This document shows positions 55,227 through 63,825 of a stretch of DNA of 64,000 nucleotides, one piece after another. Below the pieces are notes generated by a model that was not told where the DNA came from, made no database searches, and saw only the letters and a program-made list of their open reading frames with translations. Made by a program: the position numbers and the translations under genes. Source of the stretch: Oceanospirillales bacterium (GTDB taxonomy: Bacteria; Pseudomonadota; Gammaproteobacteria; Pseudomonadales; Endozoicomonadaceae); contig SIHQ01000003.1 of the NCBI GenBank assembly GCA_004762125.1, forward strand, positions 231,552-295,551, written 5' to 3'. Position 1 is the first letter of the stretch. Each line of letters begins with the position of its first letter.

Positions 55227-55332
55227 AGGCTGTCCTTTGCAGAATGAAGTCTGCTAGAAAGGTCGCCCAGAATTGAAAAATATTTAGGGTTTGTTGCTAC
55301 CTGTACAATTTTTAGCTATACAGGCAGCGAAA

Positions 55333-55740
55333 TCAGGAAGGCTTGTTTGAAGGTTGGCTCTGTTTTGACGGAAGAGGCTTTTTTTTACATTCAGGTTCGG
55401 TACCAGTATTTTGGCACTCTTCAAGAACATGACTGCACAAATCCAGAACCACATGCCTGATGTGATGATCATCAAGTTCATACAGTACCTGCTTGCCCTT
55501 TCTGTTGGACTTGAGAATTCTCGCCTCTCTCAGCCCTCGCAAATGGTGGCTAGTCAACGGCTGAGACATTCCAGTCAATTCGGAAAGACAGCAGACAGGT
55601 TGGGGAGTATCCAAGCATGCCATAACCAGTCTCAGACGACCTTCATCACCGAGAAGTCTGAATAGTGAGGCAACTCTGGTCAGATGATCTTTGGATAAAT
55701 CCGGTAGATCTGTGCCGCAGATATGGCTCTGTTCAGTCAT
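55333..55740 (-). CDS. ArsR/SmtB-type zinc-sensing regulator
   Basis: 135-residue winged-helix repressor. LSELTGMSQPLTSHHLRGLREARI is the DNA-binding helix-turn-helix. The last helix carries Asp91-x-His93-x10-His104-x2-Glu107, the exact alpha-5 zinc site of SmtB. Two Cys at 50-51 in VCCLSEL resemble the alpha-3 site. The C-terminal tail is Lys/Pro/Ser-rich. Zinc or a similar ion is likely the effector, but no metal exporter lies nearby. Its natural target is not obvious. Confidence 0.85.
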   Translation of the reverse strand: MTEQSHICGTDLPDLSKDHLTRVASLFRLLGDEGRLRLVMACLDTPQPVCCLSELTGMSQPLTSHHLRGLREARILKSNRKGKQVLYELDDHHIRHVVLDLCSHVLEECQNTGTEPECKKKPLPSKQSQPSNKPS

Positions 55741-56054
55741 AAACTCTTTTCATTACAATTACTTAATTAGGTATTAACACGGCTTTTTTATCACCTGTCT
55801 GTTACTAAGGCCAGACTATTTCTAAAAGCTACTGTGTATCAAAAATTACATTTTAGAGTAGATTTCAGACATCTGCTGATGAAAATCGACATTTACTTAA
55901 TATCTAATTATTTTTCATGACGTCGGTTAATGAAATGAACTCTCTCTGTAGTAAAGTCCTCGCCTAGTTCTGACAGGCTTAATAAAACCATAGTTCAAAA
56001 TTAAATCTGATCAAAACCGCATTCCCCTCAAAACGCCGCATGTGGAGTAGCTCC
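55741..56054. other. Gap upstream of the ArsR and HAD genes
   Basis: A/T-rich divergent intergenic region. An imperfect palindrome around 55757-55776 (TTACTTAATTAGGTATTAA) may be the ArsR operator. I see no other element. Confidence 0.35.
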
Positions 56055-56711
56055 ATGCTGAACGACCTACAGGCCATCATCTTTGACATGGATGGACTGA
56101 TTTTTGATACAGAAAAGTATCACAGAGCTTGCTGGAAAGAAGCTGGGAAAGATTTTGGCTATGACATAGATGATACTTTCCTCAAGCGATGTGCCTCACT
56201 GACAGGGCAGAATACTCTAAAGCTGATAAGAGAGGTATTTGGAGAGCAATTCCCCGCAGAAGCGTTTCATTTACATAAGAGGAAACTCTTCAATCAGAAA
56301 ATAAGTCTTGCAGATATTGAGTTAAAACCCGGCTTTGCAGAACTGTTTGATTGGCTGAAAACCCAACCTGTCAAACTAGGCTTGGTCACCTCTTCACGAC
56401 AACAGACAGTACACCACAACTTCTCAGGGCTTGATGCTCTTGACTCATTCAACGTCATCGTCACCGGTGAGCAGGTAACCCGCAGCAAACCTGATCCAGA
56501 GCCGTATAGTAAAGCTTGCCGACTTCTCGGGATTAATCCTGCAAGGGTAATGGTTTTCGAAGACTCCAATAACGGCAGCCTTTCTGCAATCAACGCTGGC
56601 TGTAAAGCAGTCATGGTTCCTGACTTTTCTGCACCTATAGAAGAGGTGACAGAGAAAGCCTATGCCATTATCGACAGCCTGGAATATGCCAGAGAACTTA
56701 TCGAGACTTAA
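56055..56711 (+). CDS. HAD-superfamily phosphatase (phosphoglucomutase-like)
   Basis: 218 residues from the ATG at 56055 with GGAG at 56044-56047; the frame also opens at 56040. Motif I is FDMDGLIFDTE with the nucleophile and general acid Asp pair, motif II LVTSSRQQTV, motif III SKPDPEPY and motif IV VFEDSNNG. Cap and length fit the beta-phosphoglucomutase/GS1 subgroup that dephosphorylates sugar or other small phosphates. Substrate not known. Confidence 0.88.
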   Translation: MLNDLQAIIFDMDGLIFDTEKYHRACWKEAGKDFGYDIDDTFLKRCASLTGQNTLKLIREVFGEQFPAEAFHLHKRKLFNQKISLADIELKPGFAELFDWLKTQPVKLGLVTSSRQQTVHHNFSGLDALDSFNVIVTGEQVTRSKPDPEPYSKACRLLGINPARVMVFEDSNNGSLSAINAGCKAVMVPDFSAPIEEVTEKAYAIIDSLEYARELIET

Positions 56712-56735
56712 TCTGCTTCTCTGACTCCCCGAACA

Positions 56736-56764
56736 ATAAACAGGAGCTGTAATTCAGCTCCTGT
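56736..56764. terminator. Hairpin after the HAD gene
   Basis: ACAGGAGCTG and CAGCTCCTGT form a perfect 10-bp stem with a 5-nt loop. The T tract is weak on the plus strand; on the minus strand it is followed by TTTATTG, so it may also end transcripts coming from the small RNA gene to the right. Confidence 0.6.
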
Positions 56765-56916
56765 CAAAAACAGCTACGAAAGAGTAAAAACAGGACATAA
56801 CAACAGCTGTCTGTGAGCACATTCCTGAAGAAACTCATAAATCAGAAAGTGACCATATATGATGAAAAATTAATATTTTTAGGAGGAAGATCCGAAAATT
56901 TAGATAAAATAGGTAT

Positions 56917-57071
56917 AAAAAAACAGTCAAGCGAATGGGAGTTTCTACGCATGCATGTAAACTCATGCAACTAAAATCTTCCCACTCACTTGTAACTGAC
57001 CACTTTTATTTTTATTGTCGGTCAGCGCTCGGCCTTTATTATTTTTATTATGGCCAATCTTGTTTTTGTTA
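56917..57071 (-). ncRNA. CrcZ-like Hfq-sponge small RNA, copy A
   Basis: Predicted transcript of about 155 nt. It starts near 57071, set by the sigma-54 promoter at 57082-57098, with GTAACAAAAACAAG. Hairpin 1 is GGCC-17 nt-GGCC (57055-57031) whose loop reads AAT AAA AAT AAT AAA; hairpin 2 is CTGACC-18 nt-GGTCAG (57025-56996) whose loop has AAT AAA AAT AAA. A terminal 13-bp stem (CAAGTGAGTGGGA at 56992-56980, its partner at 56940-56928) with a U7 tract at 56923-56917 ends it. The alternative hairpin at 56736-56764 would make it about 335 nt. Runs of AAN in loops are the Hfq-titrating motif of CrcZ/CrcY. The relation is by design, not by sequence search. Confidence 0.7.
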
Positions 57072-57081
57072 CTTATACATA

Positions 57082-57098
57082 TACAACTACCGTGCCAG
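57082..57098 (-). promoter_or_regulatory. Sigma-54 promoter of small RNA copy A
   Basis: Minus strand CTGGCACGGTAGTTGTA matches the -24/-12 consensus, with the GG at -24 and the TTG at -12 in register (11 bases apart). It differs only in GT for GC at -12. No coding gene lies downstream on this strand within 300 bp. Confidence 0.82.
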
Positions 57099-57186
57099 TT
57101 TTCTGGTTTTCTTCCTTATCCCGCGTGATACGTACTTCTACGAGCAGAGCTATGTATTTCACCAAACCGTTGTTAGCAAAAATAAT

Positions 57187-57212
57187 GTTACCTCGCAAAG
57201 GTGAGGTGTAAC
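57187..57212 (-). promoter_or_regulatory. Upstream activator site of small RNA copy A (CbrB-like)
   Basis: Inverted repeat GTTAC-N16-GTAAC 92 bp upstream of the -24 element (distance 57187 to 57095), with a further GTAAC at 57227-57231. CbrB sites in pseudomonads are GTTAC/GTAAC palindromes, although I recall a slightly shorter spacer there, so the activator is inferred. Confidence 0.6.
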
Positions 57213-57458
57213 TAAAGAGTCGCTAAGTAACACTCACTTCACACATACGACACTTGTCTATTTGATAAATATAATAAGTAATCAGTTACAAAATTTCTCA
57301 CGATTTCGGCTTTCCCTGTCTATTTATACCCAGTAACAGGACTTATCCTTAGCTGCACAAAATCGTACACCAACCTATCCAGACGCTTTACTGCTATCGA
57401 ATAAGCATTCTGCCTGACCGATTAGCTTTATAACCCAGGCATCACTGGCAAATGAACA

Positions 57459-59144
57459 ATGACTGATACCCACATAAACAGCATTCATACCGGTCTCTCT
57501 GGACGCATGTTGCTCGAAAGCCCTCTATTGAATAAAGGCACGGCCTTTACAGAGGAAGAGCGCAGCGAACTAGACCTTCACGGTCTGCTGCCCCCAAAAA
57601 TCGAAACTCTTGAAGAACAGTGTCGACGAGCTTACAAATCTTTTGCTATCAAGCCCACACCCATTTTAAAGCATATTTATCTGCGCTCACTGCAGGATAC
57701 CAATGAAACCCTGTTCTACGCTCTGGTTCAGCGTCACCTGCAGGAAATGCTACCTATTATTTACACACCGGTTGTTGGTCAAGCCTGTCAGCGTTACAGC
57801 GATCTCTACCGTCGTCCCCGTGGTCTTTATATCTCTTACCCGGAACGTGACCGTATTGACTCCATGCTGGCGAACTTCAAACGGAATATTGAAGTGATTG
57901 TTGTAACCGACGGTGAACGTATTCTTGGTCTGGGCGATCAGGGTATCGGTGGTATGGGAATCTGTATTGGTAAACTGTCCCTTTACTCTGCCGTTGGTGG
58001 TATTACGCCAAATCTAACGCTGCCTATAGCTCTGGACTGTGGCACCAACAACCAGAAGCTACTTGATGACCCTAACTACCTTGGGTGGCGTCAAAACCGT
58101 ATAAACGATGATGAGTACTACGAGTTTCTGGAGCTGTTTATCAAAGCTCTTAAACGTCGCTGGCCTAGTGCTCTACTGCAGTTTGAAGACTTTGCTATCA
58201 ACCACGCTACACCATTACTGGAAAAGTATCGTGATGAACTGTGTACGTTTAACGACGATATTCAAGGAACGGCTAGTGTAACCGCTGCAACCTTGGTGGC
58301 AGCCGCCAAGGCTGCGGGTAAGTCTGTAGAAAATCTGAAAGTGGCTTTCCTTGGTGCAGGTTCTGCAGGTTGCGGTATTGCCGAGCAAATCATCAGACTG
58401 ATGATGAACAACGGCCTTGCTGAAGAAGAAGCCAGAAGCCGAATTTATATGGTTGACAGAGATGGTCTACTACATGACCAACTGGAAAATCTACGTCCTT
58501 TCCAACAGAAACTGGTTCAGTGCCACTCTGTCATACAAAATTGGTCGTGCGGTGATTTAGCATCCTTATCGAATGTTATTCGTCATGCCAAACCTGATGC
58601 CATTATCGGTGTATCCGGTCAACCTGGGCTATTCACCCAGGAAACCATTGAGCTGATGGCCGAGAATCATGAGAAGCCTATTGTCTTCCCACTGTCTAAC
58701 CCGATCAGTCAGGTAGAAGCTCTGCCTGAAGATATTATCAAGTGGACTGATGGCAAGGCATTGATTGCCACAGGCAGCCCCTTTGATCCGGTTCAATACA
58801 AAGGAGACAGTTACCCTGTTGCCCAGTGCAACAACATCTATATTTTTCCGGGACTCGGTCTTGGTGTGTTGGCATCCGGCGCTAATCGTATTTCTGACAG
58901 TATGCTGGATGCAGCGGTAGAAACACTGGCACTGTCCTCCCCTGCCTTAATCAGCAATGACGCTCCGCTGTTACCACTACTGGATCGCATCCAACAGGTG
59001 ACTAATGATATTGCTCTTGCTGTTGCCCTTCAGGCACAGAAAGAAGGTCTGGCTCACGTCACCGAAATGACAGAACTGGAGCACCGTATCAGAAGTAAAC
59101 GCTGGCATCCTGAGTACAAACGTATTCGCATGTCTGACTGTTAA
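57459..59144 (+). CDS. maeA: NAD-dependent malic enzyme
   Basis: Oxidative decarboxylation of malate to pyruvate, 561 residues, the MaeA/SfcA length. The Tyr in [17 protein letters not shown], the metal-site Lys and Asp in [20 protein letters not shown], and NAD motif [14 protein letters not shown] are present. The start (ATG 57459) has only a weak ribosome site. A C4-dicarboxylate symporter follows, so malate uptake and use are linked. Confidence 0.95.
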   Translation: MTDTHINSIHTGLSGRMLLESPLLNKGTAFTEEERSELDLHGLLPPKIETLEEQCRRAYKSFAIKPTPILKHIYLRSLQDTNETLFYALVQRHLQEMLPIIYTPVVGQACQRYSDLYRRPRGLYISYPERDRIDSMLANFKRNIEVIVVTDGERILGLGDQGIGGMGICIGKLSLYSAVGGITPNLTLPIALDCGTNNQKLLDDPNYLGWRQNRINDDEYYEFLELFIKALKRRWPSALLQFEDFAINHATPLLEKYRDELCTFNDDIQGTASVTAATLVAAAKAAGKSVENLKVAFLGAGSAGCGIAEQIIRLMMNNGLAEEEARSRIYMVDRDGLLHDQLENLRPFQQKLVQCHSVIQNWSCGDLASLSNVIRHAKPDAIIGVSGQPGLFTQETIELMAENHEKPIVFPLSNPISQVEALPEDIIKWTDGKALIATGSPFDPVQYKGDSYPVAQCNNIYIFPGLGLGVLASGANRISDSMLDAAVETLALSSPALISNDAPLLPLLDRIQQVTNDIALAVALQAQKEGLAHVTEMTELEHRIRSKRWHPEYKRIRMSDC

Positions 59145-59149
59145 AACAG

Positions 59150-59188
59150 AAAAGAGTGTCCATATATCTTTGATATGGGCACTTTTAA
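59150..59188 (+). terminator. maeA terminator
   Basis: Imperfect stem AAAAGAGTGTCCATAT/ATATGGGCACTTTT with a short loop directly after the stop. Confidence 0.75.
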
Positions 59189-59526
59189 TACCAATTCTTA
59201 CCCACGGTAGTTGATTCAAATCGGTATGTTTTCGTTCGGAAACAACGAAATCCTGCCAAGATAGCCACTAACAATCAGTTCATTTACCTGCATCCAACGC
59301 CGTTACCAGAAAATATCGTTATGAATAGCTCTTTTTGGTTATCGATCAGTCAATGATTGACTCGTATCAACCGATATATTTCCAAGCCTGCTTAAGCTGT
59401 GCCACCTCAGAATAAATACTTAATCAACCAATTGAAAAGCCGGCAATACCACTATTATAAGTGTCGAGATCCACAAGAATGGTTCGGCAGGAAAGAACTA
59501 CTTGTCAGGCAAATCAGGATAATTCT
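59189..59526. other. Gap between maeA and the symporter gene
   Basis: About 340 bp. I see the AGGA at 59516-59519 of the symporter gene and nothing else I can support. Confidence 0.4.
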
Positions 59527-60840
59527 ATGAAGCGTTGGAGCAGTTTATCCCTCACAGCAAAGGTGCTGATAGGCATGATCACAGGATTAGTGATCGGCCT
59601 TATCATGCGACAATTTTCCGATAACACCTTTGTTGAACAATATCTGGTCGGCGGCCTATTTCACGTCATTGGTAAAATATTTCTAACGTCACTGAAAATG
59701 ATTGTTGTACCTCTCGTTTTCGCTTCCATCGTTTGTGGTACCTGTTCACTCAAGGATATTGCTGTTCTGGGTCGACTCGGTATAAAAACAGTGGTTTTTT
59801 ATCTCGCAACCACCTGTATAGCCATCAGTCTGGCCATGGGGCTGGCATTTCTCATAGGACCGGGAATTGGTGCCAATCTTGAAAGTACTTCATCCTTTGC
59901 ATCCAAGACAGCGCCCTCCATTTCCGAAGTTATTATTGGGATGTTCCCAACCAACCCCATCGAAGCCATGGCTGAGGGTAATACGCTTCAAATTATTGTT
60001 TTCTCTCTGCTCTTTGGTATAGCCATTGCCGCAGCTGGAAAGCCTGCAGAGCCTATCGCTAAACTGTTTGTGGCTTTGAATGAAGTCATGATGAAGCTTG
60101 TAACCCTTATAATGCATATAGCTCCATACGGTGTTCTCAGTCTGATGGCGAAGCTGTTTTTCACCATCAATCTAGGAGCTATTGGCAACCTGATTCAGTA
60201 CTTCCTGGTAGTTCTGGGAGCACTGTTTCTGCAGCTGTTTATAACTTATTGTGGAATGTTAAAAGCTTTTACCGGACTGAGTCCATGGCTGTTTCTGAGT
60301 AAAATTCAGGATGCTTTCATGTTCGCTTTTTCAACTGCATCCAGTAATGCCACTATTCCAGTGACACTGGAAGCAGTCACTCGTCGTATGGGGGTCTCTA
60401 ACAAAGTAGCCTCGTTTACCGTTCCTCTTGGTAGCACTATTAACATGGACGGCACAGCCATTATGCAGGGTGCTGCCACGGTATTCATTGCCCAGGCGTT
60501 CGGTGTCGATCTGTCCATGGGAGACTATATGATGGTCATTCTCACAGCCACGCTCGCTTCCATTGGGACTGCAGGGGTTCCTGGGGTTGGTTTGATTATG
60601 CTCGCCATGGTGCTACAGCAGGTAGGTTTACCTTTGGAAGGTATAGCCCTGATTATGGGAGTTGATCGTCTGCTGGATATGGCACGGACTGCTGTTAATA
60701 TCACTGGTGATAGTGTGGTCAGCTGTATCGTTGCCAAAAGTGAAAACGAACTCAATTTTGATGTTTTTAATAATGTACATGCCGCTGAAGATGAAGAGTA
60801 TATAGACTTCCATCATATCGGTGAAGAATCTCAAAACTGA
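59527..60840 (+). CDS. Dicarboxylate/glutamate:cation symporter (DAACS)
   Basis: 437 residues from the ATG at 59527 (AGGA at 59516-59519); an in-frame GTG at 59461 is also open. About eight membrane segments and the hairpin motifs SSNATIPVTLEAVTRRMGVS and GSTINMDGTAIMQGAATVFIAQAF identify the GltP/DctA family. Sodium- or proton-coupled uptake of glutamate or C4-dicarboxylates. It follows maeA at 382 bp on the same strand, and the small RNA copy B comes next on the other strand. Confidence 0.92.
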   Translation: MKRWSSLSLTAKVLIGMITGLVIGLIMRQFSDNTFVEQYLVGGLFHVIGKIFLTSLKMIVVPLVFASIVCGTCSLKDIAVLGRLGIKTVVFYLATTCIAISLAMGLAFLIGPGIGANLESTSSFASKTAPSISEVIIGMFPTNPIEAMAEGNTLQIIVFSLLFGIAIAAAGKPAEPIAKLFVALNEVMMKLVTLIMHIAPYGVLSLMAKLFFTINLGAIGNLIQYFLVVLGALFLQLFITYCGMLKAFTGLSPWLFLSKIQDAFMFAFSTASSNATIPVTLEAVTRRMGVSNKVASFTVPLGSTINMDGTAIMQGAATVFIAQAFGVDLSMGDYMMVILTATLASIGTAGVPGVGLIMLAMVLQQVGLPLEGIALIMGVDRLLDMARTAVNITGDSVVSCIVAKSENELNFDVFNNVHAAEDEEYIDFHHIGEESQN

Positions 60841-61037
60841 TTGTCACTTACGGGCATAAGGTCGGTTGTTTTCGGCCTTATCGCCATCTAATTATTAGTA
60901 GCCGTAAATAATGCTGTTTTGATTTCTCTGGTAGTTATCTGATTTCTGACATTAATGGTAAATAACTATGCCTAGAAGGATTTTGAACTGAAGGGTAGAA
61001 CAATAGCGTAGAGGTTTGAGATAAAATCGCGGGTACG

Positions 61038-61289
61038 AAAAAAGAAAAAGCGGATTGGTTTGCAGGCTGTGTGGCTAATGGCTTTATTATTCTTCCCTGG
61101 ATATCCGGTTTGCTCGCGTTGCTTTTCGCAATCTTCTCAGCTTTCCGGTTTCCCTGTTAGTAGCTATACCACAAAAAAACACCCTGTAAACCAATCCGCT
61201 TGTACTGCTACCGACCAATATTATTTTTATTGTTAGTCGATGTTCTTTGCCTATTGTTATTTTTATTGTTGGCAATTCTTTTGGTTCTA
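61038..61289 (-). ncRNA. CrcZ-like Hfq-sponge small RNA, copy B
   Basis: Predicted transcript of about 250 nt starting near 61289, set by the sigma-54 promoter at 61300-61316. Hairpin 1 (61275-61247) is TTGCC-19 nt-GGCAA with a loop AAC AAT AAA AAT AAC AAT; hairpin 2 (61239-61212) is CGAC-20 nt-GTCG with loop triplets AAC AAT AAA AAT AAT. A third triplet run AATAATAAA is at 61091-61083. An inverted repeat (61183-61201 with 61048-61066, 18 of 19 paired) closes the 3-prime part and is followed by TTTTTCTTTTTT. It shares promoter and upstream layout with copy A. Identification as a CrcZ-type RNA is inference from this design. Confidence 0.68.
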
Positions 61290-61299
61290 CTCATACATA

Positions 61300-61316
61300 T
61301 ACAAATCCTGTGCCAA
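61300..61316 (-). promoter_or_regulatory. Sigma-54 promoter of small RNA copy B
   Basis: Minus strand TTGGCACAGGATTTGTA, with GG at -24 and TTG at -12 in register. Downstream TATGTAT matches copy A. Confidence 0.82.
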
Positions 61317-61404
61317 CTTTTTAAAAACCCTTCTCATCCCTTGCGGTACGTAGTTTCCACGCAATACGACATTGTAGAGGTAACAAGAGGACTACTCTAA
61401 AAAC

Positions 61405-61431
61405 GTTACCCCCGCACACTTTGTCGGTAAC
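61405..61431 (-). promoter_or_regulatory. Upstream activator site of small RNA copy B (CbrB-like)
   Basis: GTTAC-N17-GTAAC exactly 92 bp upstream of the -24 element (61405 to 61313), the same distance as in copy A. Extra GTAAC half-sites lie at 61380-61384 and 61446-61450. Confidence 0.6.
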
Positions 61432-61684
61432 AGGTAAACACACGAGTAACACATATCGTTTTAGCTTAATTTTCTACACATATAAAAATGACAGTTTTTT
61501 TCCTGCAAGATATATCTACTGCATCTTTCTGGTGCGTTTTTCGTATAACCTTTTATAGCAAGAGTGGTACTTGTTAATGATAACTATCAGGATGATACAC
61601 AGAGCTAATTGGCCGATAGCTATTTAAATCGCATACAGTGCCTCCATACAAATATTCAATTACTGACCGAACCCGGGATCCAGC

Positions 61685-63052
61685 ATGAGCGCAGAAACAC
61701 ATTTTGACTACCTCGTAATAGGCGGTGGCAGTGGCGGTATCGCAACAGCTAACCGTGCCTCCATGCACGGTGCAAAGGTTGGCCTGATAGAGGCCAAGCA
61801 TCTCGGCGGTACCTGTGTGAACGTTGGTTGCGTTCCCAAGAAAGCCATGTGGTTTGCCGGCCAGATTTCCGACGCTGTTCACTATGGCCCTGACTACGGC
61901 TTTGACCTGGATCGCGAAGAAGTTCTGAAAAACTTCAACTGGAGCAAGATGATTGAAAGTCGCGATGCTTACATTGGTCGCATCCATCAGTCTTATGATC
62001 GGGTTCTAGGTAATAACAAAATAACTGTTATTAAAGGCTATGGTCGTTTTGTTGATGCTCAAACTATTGAGGTTAACGGCACTCATTACACTGCAGACCA
62101 TATCACTATTGCTACTGGTGGCATGCCAGCTATTCCACAACTTCCAGGTGCTGAGCACGGTATTGATTCTGATGGTTTCTTCGAGCTTCAAGAGCGTCCG
62201 AATCGGGTCGCTGTTCTTGGTGCCGGCTATATTGCTGTAGAAGTAGCGGGTGTCTTCCATGCCCTGGGGACAGAAACGCACCTTTTGGTTCGTAAACATA
62301 AGCCTCTCCGCAACTTTGATGACATGCTCTCCGATACTCTGGTTGAGATCATGGAAGCCGATGGTCCAAAACTTCATACACACTCTGTACCGAAGGAAAT
62401 CACCAAAGAAGGTGATGGCAGTCTGACCGTGCATTTGGAAAGCGGTAACTCAATCAATGTTGATACCGTAATCTGGGCGGTAGGACGAAAACCTCATACT
62501 GCAGGTATCAACCTTGAAGCTGCTGGTGTGGAAACCAATGAACGAAACTACATTTCTGTCGACAAATTCCAGAACACTAATGTCCCAGGCATTTATGCAG
62601 TGGGTGACAACATCGGAAAGATTGAACTGACACCTGTTGCAGTAGCTGCTGGCCGTCGTCTTTCTGAAAGATTGTTCAACAATAAGCCAGAAGAGCACCT
62701 GGACTACGAAAATGTCGCAACTGTCGTATTCAGCCACCCACCTATCGGTACGGTTGGGCTGTCTGAGCAGGAAGCTATTGATCAATTCGGCGACGAGAAC
62801 GTTAAGGTTTACAAGAGCGGTTACACCGCCATGTACAGCGCTCTGACCAGCCACCGTCAGCCAAGTAGAATGAAGCTGGTGACCGCCGGCGATAATGAAA
62901 AGATTGTAGGCATTCACACCATCGGCCATGGTTCCGATGAAATGCTTCAAGGTTTTGCTGTAGCTCTCAAAATGGGAGCTACCAAGGCAGATTTTGATAA
63001 CACCGTAGCAATTCATCCAACGTCTTCTGAAGAATTCGTTACGATGCGCTGA
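61685..63052 (+). CDS. gor: Glutathione-disulfide reductase
   Basis: NADPH-dependent flavoenzyme that reduces oxidised glutathione, 455 residues. FAD motif [10 protein letters not shown] is at 11-20, redox Cys44 and Cys49 in [18 protein letters not shown] motif [13 protein letters not shown], and the catalytic His in [20 protein letters not shown] has the Arg pair for NADPH. Ends 5 bases before the mobile-element debris begins to be recognisable. Confidence 0.96.
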   Translation: MSAETHFDYLVIGGGSGGIATANRASMHGAKVGLIEAKHLGGTCVNVGCVPKKAMWFAGQISDAVHYGPDYGFDLDREEVLKNFNWSKMIESRDAYIGRIHQSYDRVLGNNKITVIKGYGRFVDAQTIEVNGTHYTADHITIATGGMPAIPQLPGAEHGIDSDGFFELQERPNRVAVLGAGYIAVEVAGVFHALGTETHLLVRKHKPLRNFDDMLSDTLVEIMEADGPKLHTHSVPKEITKEGDGSLTVHLESGNSINVDTVIWAVGRKPHTAGINLEAAGVETNERNYISVDKFQNTNVPGIYAVGDNIGKIELTPVAVAAGRRLSERLFNNKPEEHLDYENVATVVFSHPPIGTVGLSEQEAIDQFGDENVKVYKSGYTAMYSALTSHRQPSRMKLVTAGDNEKIVGIHTIGHGSDEMLQGFAVALKMGATKADFDNTVAIHPTSSEEFVTMR

Positions 63053-63082
63053 CATGATCTTCTGGAGAATTAAAAAAGAAGT

Positions 63083-63109
63083 GACAATTTAAAAAATAAA
63101 CGACAATTT
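63083..63109 (+). repeat. GACAATTT repeat pair at a transposon border
   Basis: GACAATTT at 63083-63090 and again at 63102-63109, 19 bp apart, between gor and a degenerate TnsA-like gene. Regularly spaced short repeats at the ends are typical binding sites for TnsB-type transposases, so this may be one end of a Tn7-like element. No outer TGT end was found. Confidence 0.35.
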
Positions 63110-63130
63110 CTCAAAATCCCTTCTACACTT

Positions 63131-63171
63131 TGTGTGGGTGGTCGTCTTACTGCAGGACTACTACCCACACA
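63131..63171. terminator. Inverted repeat after gor
   Basis: TGTGTGGGT and ACCCACACA with partly paired interior make a strong hairpin 78 bp after the gor stop. No T tract follows, so it is a gor terminator candidate or a transposon end (TGTGGG-like). Confidence 0.45.
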
Positions 63172-63206
63172 ACAGTCTTCGATCCATTAATTAACCAGCA
63201 TTTCCA

Positions 63207-63700
63207 ATGCCTCGTATTCCAAAGCAGAGCTACCCTGATTGGGTCGCTGATGTACAGATAAACGGTTATCGCGGCTTCCTAAACAATAGGAACTTGAGCT
63301 CTAGAGCTCTGGCTTCAGACTTCTATAGTGTGAAAAACCAGAGGTGGTGTTATGCAGCTTCACCCCCTGAGAAAAAACACTTTCATTACCTTGAGTTCAT
63401 CGATGACGTTGCCGGGTACTATGATCAGTACCCAATAGACCCAATATCTCATTGCCTGTAGCCAAGCGACTCAAGCTTCGACATCATTCTGCAGGTAAGG
63501 AGCCTGCCGTAGTTACGCTTGATACAGTTATCATACCAAGTGACCAGAGCGAGCATTATGCGAAATCCGTCAAAACACGAGATGAAATATCAAAAAAGAA
63601 TATGAATGGTGATAAAAAGACGCAAAAAAATATCTACGCCTCAAAGAAAAGTTACTTATACTCGATGCTGCAGTTTTTAGAGCTTGATAGAATACTTTGA
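63207..63700 (+). pseudogene. Frameshifted TnsA-like endonuclease remnant
   Basis: First frame from 63207: MPRIPKQSYPDWVADV ... FYSVKNQRWCYAASPPEKKH then FHYLEFIDDVAGYYDQYPIDP. In TnsA proteins this region is SxLERdFxYLLEFDxdVxxYxEQP. The frame breaks near 63430. Shifted by one base it continues as NISLPVAKRLKLRHHSAGKE, then PAVVTLDTVIIP, which matches the TnsA stretch leading to VMTTDF-type catalytic residues, then HYAKSVK. One missing C in the GACCC at 63427-63431 would restore a single frame. It then ends at 63700, early for TnsA. No intact TnsB is in the window. Confidence 0.6.
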
Positions 63701-63825
63701 GTGTGGAAATGAACCAGACTACTGCTGCGTCTCCTGCATCAAGCCCAGCGAGATACGATCAACGACACAACAGCAGACTGACAGGGTAAGATTGCATTCC
63801 AATTTTATAACCGTCAAGTGTCGTA

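Noticed and set aside
56935..57204. Open frame of 89 codons on the plus strand, Phe/Tyr-rich
   Set aside because: It runs through the hairpin loops of the small RNA locus and its Phe/Tyr bias follows from the T-rich complement of the AAN loops. No ribosome site and no similar protein in copy B.
61048..61201. Inverted repeat taken for a MITE-like element
   Set aside because: Arms of 19 bp enclose 116 bp, but there is no target-site duplication, and the T tract following the arm on the minus strand fits the end of the small RNA better.
61200..61400. Leu-rich open frame of 66 codons on the plus strand
   Set aside because: It reads the complement of copy B, so the Leu content mirrors the AAN loops. 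Sequence differs from that in copy A, so no peptide is conserved.
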